Source: Enterocytospora artemiae | Taxonomy: Eukaryota; Microsporidia | NCBI GenBank assembly: GCA_038659295.1 | Contig: JASNGC010000002.1 | Coordinates: forward strand, 372,001 to 436,000 | Direction of reading: 5' to 3' | DNA length: 64,000 bases | In this document: one piece after another, positions 29,078 through 38,236 of the stretch | Layout of the letters: each line of letters starts with the position of its first letter | Numbering within the stretch: position 1 is the first letter of the stretch | Made by a program: the position numbers and the translations under genes | The notes under the pieces: generated by a model | The model's input: the letters and a program-made list of their open reading frames with translations, nothing else | What the model was told of the DNA's origin: nothing | Database searches by the model: none

Positions 29078-29557
29078 ATGTTCACGGTTCAACCACTGGA
29101 AGACTCTGCCACGTATGCTATAGACTTGGCACAGTTATTAGATAGATTAAGTCCTGGTGCCCATTCAACTGATGAACGTCTCCTCCATAAGACAATCCAA
29201 GACAGATTTGACCAAGGATACTACATGCTGATAGTGTTAAATGATTCCAACCGTGTTGTTGGTACGGCCACAATTATTCTAGAGACCAAATTGACCCACA
29301 ATTGTATGAAGGTGGGGCATATTGAAGATGTTGTGGTTGATAAGGACCTTGATGGCTTAGGGTTGGGAGCGATGCTTGTAAAAAGTCTAGTGGAATACTC
29401 TAGAGAAAATGGATGCTACAAGGTCATACTGAACTGTAAACCAGAGTTAGAACCTTTTTATAGACGATGTGGGCTTAAAGATACAAAAAATATTGAGATG
29501 GAGCATAGATTCCATTGTCCATCTCAAAACAATCTCACTATGGAAACAAGCCATTAA
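29078..29557 (+). CDS. GNA1: glucosamine 6-phosphate N-acetyltransferase
   Basis: 159 residues from the ATG at 29078. GNAT fold with the GNA1 signature: GHIEDVVVDKDLDGLGLGAMLVKSLVEYSRE, then CYKVILNCKPELEPFYRRCGLK; the last motif (N-C-x-x-E-x-x-x-F-Y-x-x-C-G) is specific to GNA1. It acetylates GlcN-6-P with acetyl-CoA on the path to UDP-GlcNAc, the chitin precursor of the spore wall. The frame is open 37 codons further upstream from a TTG, and an ATG at 29018 would add a hydrophobic leader; cytosolic GNA1 proteins begin at the chosen site, so the leader is probably not used. Confidence 0.93.
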   Translation: MFTVQPLEDSATYAIDLAQLLDRLSPGAHSTDERLLHKTIQDRFDQGYYMLIVLNDSNRVVGTATIILETKLTHNCMKVGHIEDVVVDKDLDGLGLGAMLVKSLVEYSRENGCYKVILNCKPELEPFYRRCGLKDTKNIEMEHRFHCPSQNNLTMETSH

Positions 29558-29680
29558 AATAGTTCTTAGAAAGAGTTATTTTAGAATTGAATATATGCCA
29601 AGTTATGTATTTCAGAAAACTCGATGCGAAACCAATGGTTTGCTAGTAAGATTTATTGTTTTTCACTGATCCAAAGTCTA

Positions 29681-31450
29681 TCACACAATACTTACTCTTT
29701 TAATTAATTCTTGATTGGAATTTTTTATGTTCAATACAAATCCTATGGTGGTGTCCTTTGCGTAATATTTTCTTTCTATATTTCTGCCTATCACTTCAAA
29801 ACCAGACATTACAATCATCGTCCCATCGTTGTCCAGAAGCTCTATCCTTAGATGCTTTGGAGAGTTAATCGTTAGATACTCACTGTTTTTAGTGTAAAAA
29901 ATGAGCTCCTTGTCACAAACTGGAATATATTTCTTGTCCAGCACTAAATTAAATAATAGAAAACCCTCCGTAAGTTTTTTTAAAACCATTGGATGTTCCT
30001 CATTTTTGAATGCTTCAGAAACTATGGTTCTATTGTATTCAATATCGCCAAAAGATATCATGATATTAAATAGATCATCTAAAGTTGATATTTTTTCTTG
30101 ATTTACTGGACCGGTGGTCAGAATATTCAAATGTCTATAAATCATCGACCCAACAAAATCTACATCACTTAAGGTACTCGGAATGGTATCATATATCAGC
30201 TTGAAATGATCAATATCATTTGACTTGCTGATCTTGTTGAAAATATTTCTATCCTCGGAAATAATTCCCAGATGTCTTATTACATTGTACAGTGGTGGAT
30301 TATCAATCACCATTTGGGCGGTAAAGCTGTAGGTAGCAACCTCTGATATCCTACTTAAAACACGCAGTGAATATAGCTCTGACAGCCTGATGTTGTTTGT
30401 GGCCTTCATTGAGTAGTGAAATAGCTCTTCTTTTCTCAAGTATACGTCTCTACAATTTTCTTTGGAAATTAGAGAGTCCATGGTTTCTGATGAAAATTCA
30501 TCGCCTATTCCAAGAGTAATCAATCTATCGATTGCTATATCTGTGATAAACCTATGCGTCTTGATAAATTTGAAACCTATGTATCTAGAATTGATGTTTT
30601 CTGAGTTGATGAGTCGATAAATGAACACCTTTGCCTTTTCTACCATTTGGTTTGTTTCAAATAATAAATTGCATATTTCGATGGACAATCCTATTTCGAC
30701 TTGTCTCTGTGATTTTGTCGTGGGGCAGATCAGTTTTTGGATTAGCATGCCAATCAATTTGCTTGAAACCGATAATCTCCCAGATTTTACAAGTTTTGTG
30801 TACAACTGAAGAAGCTTAATGGATGTAAATTTACACTTTGTGGCCATAATTTGCGATTCGATGTAATACAGATCATTATCGGACAGTAAATGGTAATTTC
30901 CTTTGTTTAAGAGTATTTGTATTTTTGTCCAAAGATTTGTTTCTGTCCCAGAAACCAATGAAAAGGGGACATGCTTGCTATACTTTGATTTGGCTACGAT
31001 TATTTTGGTGTAGCATGGATGTGCTTCACTTACCACTTGGATTTTTTCACAAATATCTTCGATGCCTGAGTTGTCACAATTGAAGTTGCCAATAAACGAA
31101 ATGATTTCAGGCAACATATCTTTTGATTTAAGGTCTTTCAAGAGACAATTGCTCAATAAAAGTCCCTTTGAGGGAGATGCCAAACCCAACAAGCCCAAGT
31201 ATCCGATTGCTTTTGATTTTGGTAGAATAGAAGAAGCCGCTTTAACAAAGTCCATCTCCTCAATTTCAATACCTTGGAGCTGCATAAAAAACTTCTTACA
31301 CAAATTTACATGGTAAAATCCAGAACTTTTTTCATCCTCAGCCGCCATGTGTTTCAGTTCTGATTCTAATCTCAGTTTCCTTTCACTAGATTTGAGAGAC
31401 TTGATTTCATTTATAAGAATTGCCGTCAAGGGCTCTGAATCGACATTCAT
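29681..31450 (-). CDS. adaptor-complex large chain (gamma/alpha-adaptin type)
   Basis: 589 residues. The N-terminus reads as the adaptin trunk: LINEIKSLKSSERKLRLESEL, FYHVNLCKKFFMQLQGIEIEEMDF, then KSKAIGYLGLLGLA (usual D-K-R-I-G-Y-L-G) and LLSNCLLKDLKS. HEAT-like helices continue to about residue 480. The last 90 residues form a small beta-rich appendage-like piece (LRIELLDNDGTMIVM, FEVIGRNIERKYYAKD). Large adaptins recruit clathrin or cargo on Golgi or endosomal membranes. Gamma (AP-1) is most likely because it is the retained one in reduced fungi, but alpha or delta cannot be excluded. Shortened compared with about 800 in yeast. Confidence 0.75.
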   Translation of the reverse strand: MNVDSEPLTAILINEIKSLKSSERKLRLESELKHMAAEDEKSSGFYHVNLCKKFFMQLQGIEIEEMDFVKAASSILPKSKAIGYLGLLGLASPSKGLLLSNCLLKDLKSKDMLPEIISFIGNFNCDNSGIEDICEKIQVVSEAHPCYTKIIVAKSKYSKHVPFSLVSGTETNLWTKIQILLNKGNYHLLSDNDLYYIESQIMATKCKFTSIKLLQLYTKLVKSGRLSVSSKLIGMLIQKLICPTTKSQRQVEIGLSIEICNLLFETNQMVEKAKVFIYRLINSENINSRYIGFKFIKTHRFITDIAIDRLITLGIGDEFSSETMDSLISKENCRDVYLRKEELFHYSMKATNNIRLSELYSLRVLSRISEVATYSFTAQMVIDNPPLYNVIRHLGIISEDRNIFNKISKSNDIDHFKLIYDTIPSTLSDVDFVGSMIYRHLNILTTGPVNQEKISTLDDLFNIMISFGDIEYNRTIVSEAFKNEEHPMVLKKLTEGFLLFNLVLDKKYIPVCDKELIFYTKNSEYLTINSPKHLRIELLDNDGTMIVMSGFEVIGRNIERKYYAKDTTIGFVLNIKNSNQELIKRVSIV

Positions 31451-31667
31451 GTTTTTTTGTAAGCGCGAAAAAATATATTGGGTGTTTCAGAAAACAATAA
31501 ATATTATACTGTAAGTTTTGGCCTGGATATTGTAGCACGGAAATATGTGCGATTGGTGCTTTTGCTATATAAAAAAGAGACAGCCACCTGTGTAACCTGT
31601 TTAAATATCGTAATACTGAAGGGCCTTATCTGATTTTATTATTTTCCAAAAGCAAAAATAAACACCC

Positions 31668-33725
31668 ATGGAGGATCCAAAGGCAATTATCAAGGAGCTT
31701 ATTGTGGATTGGGACACTGTCTTAACAGGTGACTTCAATCCTTTACACATTGCACTGGCCATAAATAATGGCTCTATTCCGTCAAGTGATTTTAGAGACA
31801 TGTATCACAAACTAGAAAACGCCATGGAAAAAATCATTTCGATTAACTTCAAGGGATTTTCAGATTCTGTGATGAGCTACAATTTGTTCAACAAGAACAA
31901 CAAAGTTCTTCTGGAGCATTTACAGACTGCTTTTGAGATTTGCGGCAGAAACCTGGATTTCGACTTTCAAATAAAGAAGATTACGGAGGAAAGTGAGAAG
32001 GTAGAGTATTTTAAAAGCAAGTATGATATCTGTAAGAATCTGGTAGATATTAAAATGAACTTTGACGAGTTTCTTGCGACAAAAGATGTTCTCAAGAGGT
32101 GTAATCAGATTGTCAAATGCTTGGATAGTATCGATCAGCAGGACTTTTTCAAAATCAAGGGAGTGTGTGAGTATCGTAAGCTGATTGTAGAGGAGTATCA
32201 AAAGCTGGCAGAAGAGGTTAACATGAACGTATTTAGATTTATTTTTCACAATGAAATAAACAACTCGTTTAAGTGTGTGCTGTCCCTTGGAGGCCTCTAT
32301 GAGCTGGAAAATTTTATCAGAGTAAACTTTCAATCGTACCTGTTTAATACCATTGAGAGTATTATAATTTCCATGTACAAAGACAATATGGATTTGGATA
32401 GACTCTGCTGGAGCATAATGTCAATGGTAAATATGGTGATTAGAAATGTTGAGACGATAATCGAGCTGGTATTCAAAACCTTTAAGATCGAAAAGGACCA
32501 AAGGGACTTCTTTGGGAACAAAGACGAAACCTACAGGTTTGTAACGAAAATTGATTCTGTACTAGACATAATAAAGGAAGAGCTTGTCAGGTTTATCGAA
32601 AGATATTCAATGACTGCTGATGTTGATAGTAACTTTGACATAGACAATATAATTGACAATCTAGATTACAACAAAATTTATGAGCCGGAATTCAATATCT
32701 TTACACATATTGATCAGTCCAGAAAGACTGTTTCTGCAAAGGGCAGAGTGGTATTTAACTCTGCCAATACATATACGCTAATAACAACCCCGAAGACAGA
32801 GGTAGCATCTCTTTTGTTAAACTATTCTGAATCTATTGATTTGAAAAAATTCTTAAATCAGAAGGTAGAAACGGAGTACACGAAATTTAAGCTGGAGAAG
32901 AATAAGAAGAAAATAGATTATATATTCGAGGACGAAATAACCTGCAATCCCATGTCAAAAAGATTGAATATATTGTCTGACTTGGTCAAGATTGTTAAGA
33001 TAAGATCGGGTCAGACAAGCTGCGAGGGTCCGATTATAGATTATCTTAATAAAAAGGTGATAACGACGTTTGATAGACTATATGACGAAATTTTTAAGAG
33101 TAAATTGGTAAAATTGCCCAAGCCTCACTACCTTGATCCAAAGAACTATGGCACATCATTTGAAGATCCACTTGGGGTTGAATTTAGAGATTCGTTGGTG
33201 AAATCATACATTACTAGGGATGACTTGCTTCTGACAAATCAGTGTGCTAGGAAGGCCCTGTATGCTACAATGACCATAAAGGATTTGGATTCTATCATCT
33301 GCACAACAGAAACTGCCAAGCTATATGACTTGTATTTCAACACACTAAAGAGACAACTGAATTTGGCATTTATTTATTATTTCGACTTGTTCTATAGGGA
33401 TGGGCACTTCTCAAGTGGGTTCTATCTGAAAAAGATGGTTCAAATATTACAGTTTGTCTACGAAGAGTTCGGAAACACTCTTATTTTTGATGGTTTGTAT
33501 GAAACCATTGAGTACTACACAATTAACAATGTATCGGTCTTCAATGTAAAATCGGCCGAAGACATAAAGCAATTTGTTTCGCAGATTAGGATACTAGACG
33601 AGATTGTGGCAGAGGTTGAGTTTTATAACAGTTTACAAAATCTGTATGATTTTTTTGATAAGGTTCTCTCCTTTGAATCTAAAGATCCCATGGGGTTGCT
33701 ATTAGAGAGTAAAATAAGGCAATGA
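31668..33725 (+). CDS. SEC8: exocyst subunit SEC8
   Basis: 685 residues; ATG at 31668 follows CACCC. The N-terminus FNPLHIALAINNGSIPSSDF then YHKLENAMEKIISINFKGFSDSVMSYN matches Sec8/EXOC4, where D-F-N-P-V is followed by the helix ending in H-Y-x-G-F-N-x-S-I. The rest is CATCHR-type helical bundle. Exocyst tethers secretory vesicles to the plasma membrane. Much shorter than yeast Sec8 (1065), with loss in the C-terminal domains. Together with the ZW10-like and adaptin genes it shows that a trimmed but real secretory route is kept. Confidence 0.78.
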   Translation: MEDPKAIIKELIVDWDTVLTGDFNPLHIALAINNGSIPSSDFRDMYHKLENAMEKIISINFKGFSDSVMSYNLFNKNNKVLLEHLQTAFEICGRNLDFDFQIKKITEESEKVEYFKSKYDICKNLVDIKMNFDEFLATKDVLKRCNQIVKCLDSIDQQDFFKIKGVCEYRKLIVEEYQKLAEEVNMNVFRFIFHNEINNSFKCVLSLGGLYELENFIRVNFQSYLFNTIESIIISMYKDNMDLDRLCWSIMSMVNMVIRNVETIIELVFKTFKIEKDQRDFFGNKDETYRFVTKIDSVLDIIKEELVRFIERYSMTADVDSNFDIDNIIDNLDYNKIYEPEFNIFTHIDQSRKTVSAKGRVVFNSANTYTLITTPKTEVASLLLNYSESIDLKKFLNQKVETEYTKFKLEKNKKKIDYIFEDEITCNPMSKRLNILSDLVKIVKIRSGQTSCEGPIIDYLNKKVITTFDRLYDEIFKSKLVKLPKPHYLDPKNYGTSFEDPLGVEFRDSLVKSYITRDDLLLTNQCARKALYATMTIKDLDSIICTTETAKLYDLYFNTLKRQLNLAFIYYFDLFYRDGHFSSGFYLKKMVQILQFVYEEFGNTLIFDGLYETIEYYTINNVSVFNVKSAEDIKQFVSQIRILDEIVAEVEFYNSLQNLYDFFDKVLSFESKDPMGLLLESKIRQ

Positions 33726-33903
33726 CCACGATTAATAAAGAGAAGTAACAAATAGAAATAAAACCCTTTCAGCTTCCTTCCATGTGTTATTAACATCTAA
33801 ATAAAAATGGTTCAAAACTATTTATTGAGTTGCAATTTCTTGACAAGGAAGAAGTATCTTGGCTACATTCGTCGCAGACTAAGTGTGATATCCAAGTACC
33901 ATT

Positions 33904-34347
33904 TCAGTCGTATCTTTTCACTCCGAATAGGCGCTTCATATGCATAAAACTTAGCTTAGGTATTACTACCATTAATAACGAAATTAACGCAAGAACATAC
34001 AACTTCGTGTCCCAGGTGACCATTCTATTCACTACCATGAACAATATGACTGGATAGAGGGACATGAACAGTAATGTGGAGGATGTCTCCAGCTGTTCAG
34101 CCATTTGTTCCCAAAACGTAAATTCTCGGAAATTCTTGTCAAATGGATCTCCAACAATCCAATGGAAGAAGATAAATGTAGAGACGTTATAAACAATCAC
34201 AGTAATTTGGGCCCCTTTGTGTCTGCAGGTCATTTGTGAGAAAATTGCATAGAAAAGAATTGTCAATATGAAATGAATCATCCAGCTACCCTTTTGCAAT
34301 GTCCAGGAAATGTTGTTGGACAAGTACACGCTATTTCCTCGTACCAT
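33904..34347 (-). CDS. ORM1: ORMDL-family ER membrane regulator of sphingolipid synthesis
   Basis: 147 residues. It starts N-N-I-S-W-T-L-Q-K-G-SW-MIHF, the usual N-x-x-W-x-x-x-R-G-x-W-x-x-H segment. The ORMDL core follows: helix pair, IFFHWIVGDPFD (usual F-H-x-V-K-G-x-P-F-D), FTFWEQM then ETSSTLLFMSLYPVILF, and VIPKLSFMHMKRLFG (usual V-x-P-K-L-P-x-x-H-x-x-R-I). Four membrane segments fit. ORMDL proteins bind serine palmitoyltransferase in the ER and hold it in check. Size and all landmarks agree with the family. Confidence 0.92.
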   Translation of the reverse strand: MVRGNSVYLSNNISWTLQKGSWMIHFILTILFYAIFSQMTCRHKGAQITVIVYNVSTFIFFHWIVGDPFDKNFREFTFWEQMAEQLETSSTLLFMSLYPVILFMVVNRMVTWDTKLYVLALISLLMVVIPKLSFMHMKRLFGVKRYD

Positions 34348-34567
34348 GAAGAATGTACAAGTATTTTTTATAAATTTCTATTGGACCAATGAGTTAATTT
34401 ATTGGAAATGGCTCAGCATTAAATTCTAAAAAATAAGCAGAATAAGGTTGGAAATAAAAACTAATGGTGTTCTAAGCCTGAGTACTTTATTGGCACTGTT
34501 CCAATCATCTTGGGTGAAACATATCATCACACAAAAGATTCGGGGACTTATTAAATTTGTCATATAT

Positions 34568-35728
34568 CTACATATCTGATATTACCAATTCGCTAGATTC
34601 CTCTTCTGCATAATTCGCTTCGGTATATTCATCTGTATTGTGTGCAATAGCTGTCTTGGTTCTAAGCTGCTCTAGACTGAAATTTCCGAATTTTTTTGAT
34701 AAAATCATAAGAATATCAGTAGCATGCAAACGTGTTAAGGGGCTTATTCGTGGTAGCAAACTTGTAAACTGGCCGATCGTTTCAGGATTTCCCTCCAATA
34801 ACATCAATACATGCTCATCAGGTAATGTATACTGCAGCCCCTCGTCGTTTTCCAGCGATAAAAAGTCTCTGAAAGAGAGTAAGGCTTCAAGAGCTGGGTG
34901 GTTGATCCCGTATTTATCAATAAAGTCTAAAGTAGTATTCCTAGGATGAATGTCCCATACTTCGGTGGGACTATTTAGTTGTATTTTCTCTAACACTTTC
35001 CTCAAACTGTTGACCATAATCTCTATGAAAAGATCATTTATTGGGCGAATTCTGTAATCTATAAAAATATCCTTTTCTGTATCAATGTTATAGTTTCTAT
35101 AGCAGCCAATTTCTCCGAAGTCCTTGAATAACCTCTCCACACAACCTCTACAGTGGATTATTTTTTGGACTCCACAATTCAAGAGTCTCAATTTTGGAAT
35201 GTCGTGTCTAAACTTTATGGCATCAACAATATACAGCATTCCATTCCTGTCGAAAATAGTTATGAAGCACGTAAATCCTCTATAAGATCTATATTCGTGG
35301 TCAAAAACTTCCAAAACCACGCCCTCTAATCCCTTATCAAGCTCATACAATTTCTTAACAGAATCGATGTATGAAATACTCTTAAATGGTGAGAATTCAC
35401 TGCAGAATTCATTCAAGCAGTAGCATTTTCCCATAATTTTCTCAATATCCGAAATTTCGGGTTTTTTTATATCCTTCGATATAATTGCTTTGATCCGGCC
35501 ATTTTGTCTAAAATATGTTACATTTTTGTTGTTCATCTCCAGCCTTTGATTTCCTTCCATTAACTTTCTAATATTTGATTCGGATATTTTCAAATGACTC
35601 ATCAGTTCTATAATGCGATCTTTTAAAGATCTCACTTCGACTTGTGAAACAACACTGCCTTTTGAGTGATCTAGAATAAGCTTGTTGATTTCTTTGACAA
35701 ACTGTGCTACGATTTCTACGATTTTCAT
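34568..35728 (-). CDS. RRP6/EXOSC10-like protein with lost catalytic residues
   Basis: 386 residues from the ATG at 35728; the longer frame begins only with TTG. After an N-terminal helical part, residues 155-300 follow the DEDDy exonuclease core of RRP6: DHEYRSYRGFTCFITIFD, VQKIIHCRGCVERLFKDFG, and DYRIRPINDLFIEIM. The HRDC domain follows: HPALEALLSFRDFLSLENDEG-LQYTLPDEHVLMLL and IGQFTSLLPRISPLTRLHA. By eye, the Asp-x-Glu, the mid Asp after H-G-A and the Y-x-x-x-D are all replaced, and the core is shortened. Probably a structural nuclear-exosome factor; RRP6 works with RRP47 and MTR4 in rRNA and RNA decay. Confidence 0.75.
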   Translation of the reverse strand: MKIVEIVAQFVKEINKLILDHSKGSVVSQVEVRSLKDRIIELMSHLKISESNIRKLMEGNQRLEMNNKNVTYFRQNGRIKAIISKDIKKPEISDIEKIMGKCYCLNEFCSEFSPFKSISYIDSVKKLYELDKGLEGVVLEVFDHEYRSYRGFTCFITIFDRNGMLYIVDAIKFRHDIPKLRLLNCGVQKIIHCRGCVERLFKDFGEIGCYRNYNIDTEKDIFIDYRIRPINDLFIEIMVNSLRKVLEKIQLNSPTEVWDIHPRNTTLDFIDKYGINHPALEALLSFRDFLSLENDEGLQYTLPDEHVLMLLEGNPETIGQFTSLLPRISPLTRLHATDILMILSKKFGNFSLEQLRTKTAIAHNTDEYTEANYAEEESSELVISDM

Positions 35729-36041
35729 AAAATTTGACGGATTAAAAATCTGAAAAATATTAATTTCCAGAAAATACAAAAATTAAATATTTTTTACATA
35801 TCTCGAGACATATCAATGAAAAATTCAAAGGTGTGTACATACCTACGAATCTCGCCGTTTAGAATCTTATTGCTTGAAACTCCAGGAGTTACCTAAGCAT
35901 GTAAAGGACTTACTAAAGGTTTTAACCAGTAAGAACTTGGTTAATTAAGGATCAATGCTACAAAACATGGCTGGTTTCTCTTCTATTCGGACATTCACAT
36001 TTATTTAAAACCCAAAATACTTTTTGAAATTTCCCCCTGAT
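35729..36041. other. divergent intergenic gap
   Basis: Spacer between the RRP6-like gene (reverse) and CTF18 (forward). The C-rich block before the CTF18 ATG is at 36033-36037. No gene or RNA seen; the reverse strand has a GTAAGT near 35910 but no frame around it to support an intron. Confidence 0.35.
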
Positions 36042-37172
36042 ATGGACAATATTCCGTGGTTTATAAAGCACCGTCCAAAAAGATTTACAGAACTTGTTTT
36101 TTCAAGTGATGTCCACTTCAAATTCTTAAATTGGATGAAACGTAAGACGCCAGGCAATATTTTACACATAAGTGGTCCACCAGGGAGTGGTAAGACTCTC
36201 CTTGTCAGAATAACAGCAACCTCTCAAGGCTATGCTCCCCTGGAAATTGATAGTGACATGATACCTAATATTAACGACTATACTCGAAACCCAACAGGTA
36301 CTATTGGAAATAAACCAAACTTGTTAATTGTAGATGAATCAGTCGTTTTGAAAAACAATGGAGTCATTAAAACTCTTAAAAGATCTCATACACCTGTAAT
36401 AATCACTTCTACAGAAATGCATTTCAAAGATATGGAAACTCTGAAAATATCCAAGCCAACTCTTGAAAATGTATTACAAATTGCAAACAAGATATTGAAA
36501 GCAGAAGGTAAGAACCTCGATTCAAAGGCCATCATCAGAATTGCCTCTCAATGCGACAGAGACATTCGTTCTACAATAAACAATCTGCAGCTTATTGTTG
36601 GGTCGAATTCCAATGGAACAGAACTGTACAAAAACATAGCTCAGGGAAATATATTCACTAAGTGTCAAAATTTTTTCAGAAAAAGACTGAGAATGAAAGA
36701 GTTGGAAAGCTTCTTTTCGAATAAAGTGTCCGAACTATGTATGAGCTCAGCTTTGGAAAACGTAAGAGATCTCACACTGCTTACAAAGATGCTTTCTGGG
36801 GTTTCTGACTCAGATATAATACATCCAGATTACATGTTCTTGTCCCTAGCAGCCATTAATGAATACAGTGGGGAATTTACATACATGAAATCTGAGACCC
36901 AAGAGGTTAAACCCCCAATCAAGCATGATTCTCCGGTATTCTTTATAGACAAATGCATAAGGAATACCAAGTCAATGAGATCAGTTATTCATCTCCAGGA
37001 AATTTTTAAAAAGTACAAGATTACAAACTTAAACAAGTTGGATCTCGAAATTAGCAACACAAAGCATTTTAAGGCAATAACCAAAAAAGTATTTGGATAT
37101 AAGCACTTCCATGGGTCGTCAGCTGCTGTTCAAAGGGATACCACGCTTTCAGAGTTACTGGATTTTAATTAA
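36042..37172 (+). CDS. CTF18: CTF18, alternative clamp-loader large subunit
   Basis: 376 residues from the ATG at 36042 (CCCCC five bases before; the longer frame starts at a TTG). RFC-type AAA+ ATPase: PWFIKHRPKRFTELV, Walker A SGPPGSGKT at 44-52, Walker B LLIVDES with Asp 98 and Glu 99. The last 30 residues, YKHFHGSSAAVQRDTTLSELL, match the conserved CTF18 tail (F-x-E-G-x-S-N-A-V-R...L) that binds DCC1 and CTF8. CTF18-RFC loads PCNA on the leading strand and supports sister-chromatid cohesion. It lacks the long N-terminal extension of yeast CTF18 (741 residues). Confidence 0.82.
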   Translation: MDNIPWFIKHRPKRFTELVFSSDVHFKFLNWMKRKTPGNILHISGPPGSGKTLLVRITATSQGYAPLEIDSDMIPNINDYTRNPTGTIGNKPNLLIVDESVVLKNNGVIKTLKRSHTPVIITSTEMHFKDMETLKISKPTLENVLQIANKILKAEGKNLDSKAIIRIASQCDRDIRSTINNLQLIVGSNSNGTELYKNIAQGNIFTKCQNFFRKRLRMKELESFFSNKVSELCMSSALENVRDLTLLTKMLSGVSDSDIIHPDYMFLSLAAINEYSGEFTYMKSETQEVKPPIKHDSPVFFIDKCIRNTKSMRSVIHLQEIFKKYKITNLNKLDLEISNTKHFKAITKKVFGYKHFHGSSAAVQRDTTLSELLDFN

Positions 37173-37326
37173 TGATATGGAGATAAATAGGTGGATTTGG
37201 TTCATTTGCCATAAGAAGGCGGGTTATCTTGTCGTCAACTTATTAAATCTCATTATTCCTTATGTTTCAACAACTAAGGATATGATGTTTGGCGGGCATA
37301 TTTACATATGTCTCATATCCAGAACA

Positions 37327-37971
37327 TTAATCAGTTTGCATACATCGGATGCCCCGGACGATTGGTCCTTCATCTATAACAATAAATTTGTGCATTTTAA
37401 GCCATTGTTTGACATTCGGTCGGAGTTTAGAACTATTGAACGGCTGTCCTGTGGCTATTTCTATAGCCTTAAACTTTCTGTTCAAGTATAGATCTTCTAA
37501 AAACATTAAGCATTCTTTAACATAAAGGCCATGCACATCCAATGGCCCTGGTGATTCCATCGAAGTCCTCATGATAGTTATTGCTGCCTTTCTGTCTAAC
37601 CAATCAGCTCTTTCCTTAAGTCTGTCCGCTTCGCTGTTATATACTTCAGAACGCATTCTATCGATCAGAGCCTTTTGCCGCAAAGAAGATATTTGCTTGA
37701 AAATTAGACCAGACGCTTGCCTAGTCAGGGTGACATCAACAGTTTCATAGTAATCCTGGAATATCTCCGGATAATGGTAATCTTTCTGCAATTTCACCAG
37801 TCTAGCATGATTAAATGCTAAATCTTTAATGTCTAGTTTCAACGGTTCGATGTTGTTGTCTAGAACTCTGGTTATTATGATATTTATGTCTTCATTTAGG
37901 GAACTGAGATAGTCTACTTGTTCTTCAGTCAAGTGTGAAAACATTTCCATTAATAGTTCCTTTTTACGCAT
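37327..37971 (-). CDS. CUE/DUF1771-Smr domain protein (Cue2/N4BP2-like)
   Basis: 214 residues; the ATG at 37971 follows CCCCTT. Residues 8-40 resemble a CUE helix set (FSHLTEEQVDYLSSLNED). A DUF1771-like helix with ARLVKLQKDYHY and RADWLDRKAA is next. The Smr domain covers 140-214: LDVHGLYVKECLMFLEDLY, IEIATGQPFNSSKLRPNVKQWLK. The LDxH motif is kept, while the usual HGxG is changed (TGQPFNSSK). In yeast, the Smr protein Cue2 cleaves mRNA at collided ribosomes in no-go decay. A similar role is an inference; catalytic capacity is uncertain. Confidence 0.8.
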   Translation of the reverse strand: MRKKELLMEMFSHLTEEQVDYLSSLNEDINIIITRVLDNNIEPLKLDIKDLAFNHARLVKLQKDYHYPEIFQDYYETVDVTLTRQASGLIFKQISSLRQKALIDRMRSEVYNSEADRLKERADWLDRKAAITIMRTSMESPGPLDVHGLYVKECLMFLEDLYLNRKFKAIEIATGQPFNSSKLRPNVKQWLKMHKFIVIDEGPIVRGIRCMQTD

Positions 37972-38236
37972 AAGGGGAGTGCAGTAGTAAAAAATTATTG
38001 TAGAGTCTTTCTACTTGATTCAAAACAGATCATATCAATTATGCGATTTCGGTTGTTATTTATTGTTTTCTATATGACATCCAACACTTGTGTGACCAAT
38101 TGCACTAATATATATGGGCTGTATATGCCGTGCTAACTTCACAATCTCTTTCAACAGGAAAGCTTGGTAAGTTGTCTTTTAACTTTTGCCGAATAAATTA
38201 ATAGTGCCATTAATTTTTTATTTTTATTTTGCCGTG
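37972..38236. other. divergent intergenic spacer
   Basis: Spacer of 265 bases between the Smr gene (reverse) and the coiled-coil gene (forward), with the Smr CCCC block at its left end. No gene recognised. Confidence 0.3.

Noticed and set aside
28905..35884. Shared 16-base string (TATTGCTTGAAACTCC) at about 28907 and 35869
   Set aside because: A single shared 16-mer is expected by chance in 64 kb of AT-rich sequence; flanks are not similar.
35890..35920. GTAAGT to TTAG on the reverse strand resembling a tiny intron
   Set aside because: No coding frame on either side that the removal would join.
37175..37491. Forward frame of about 105 codons between CTF18 and the Smr gene
   Set aside because: More than half of it is antisense to the Smr coding region, where the Smr frame is clearly real.
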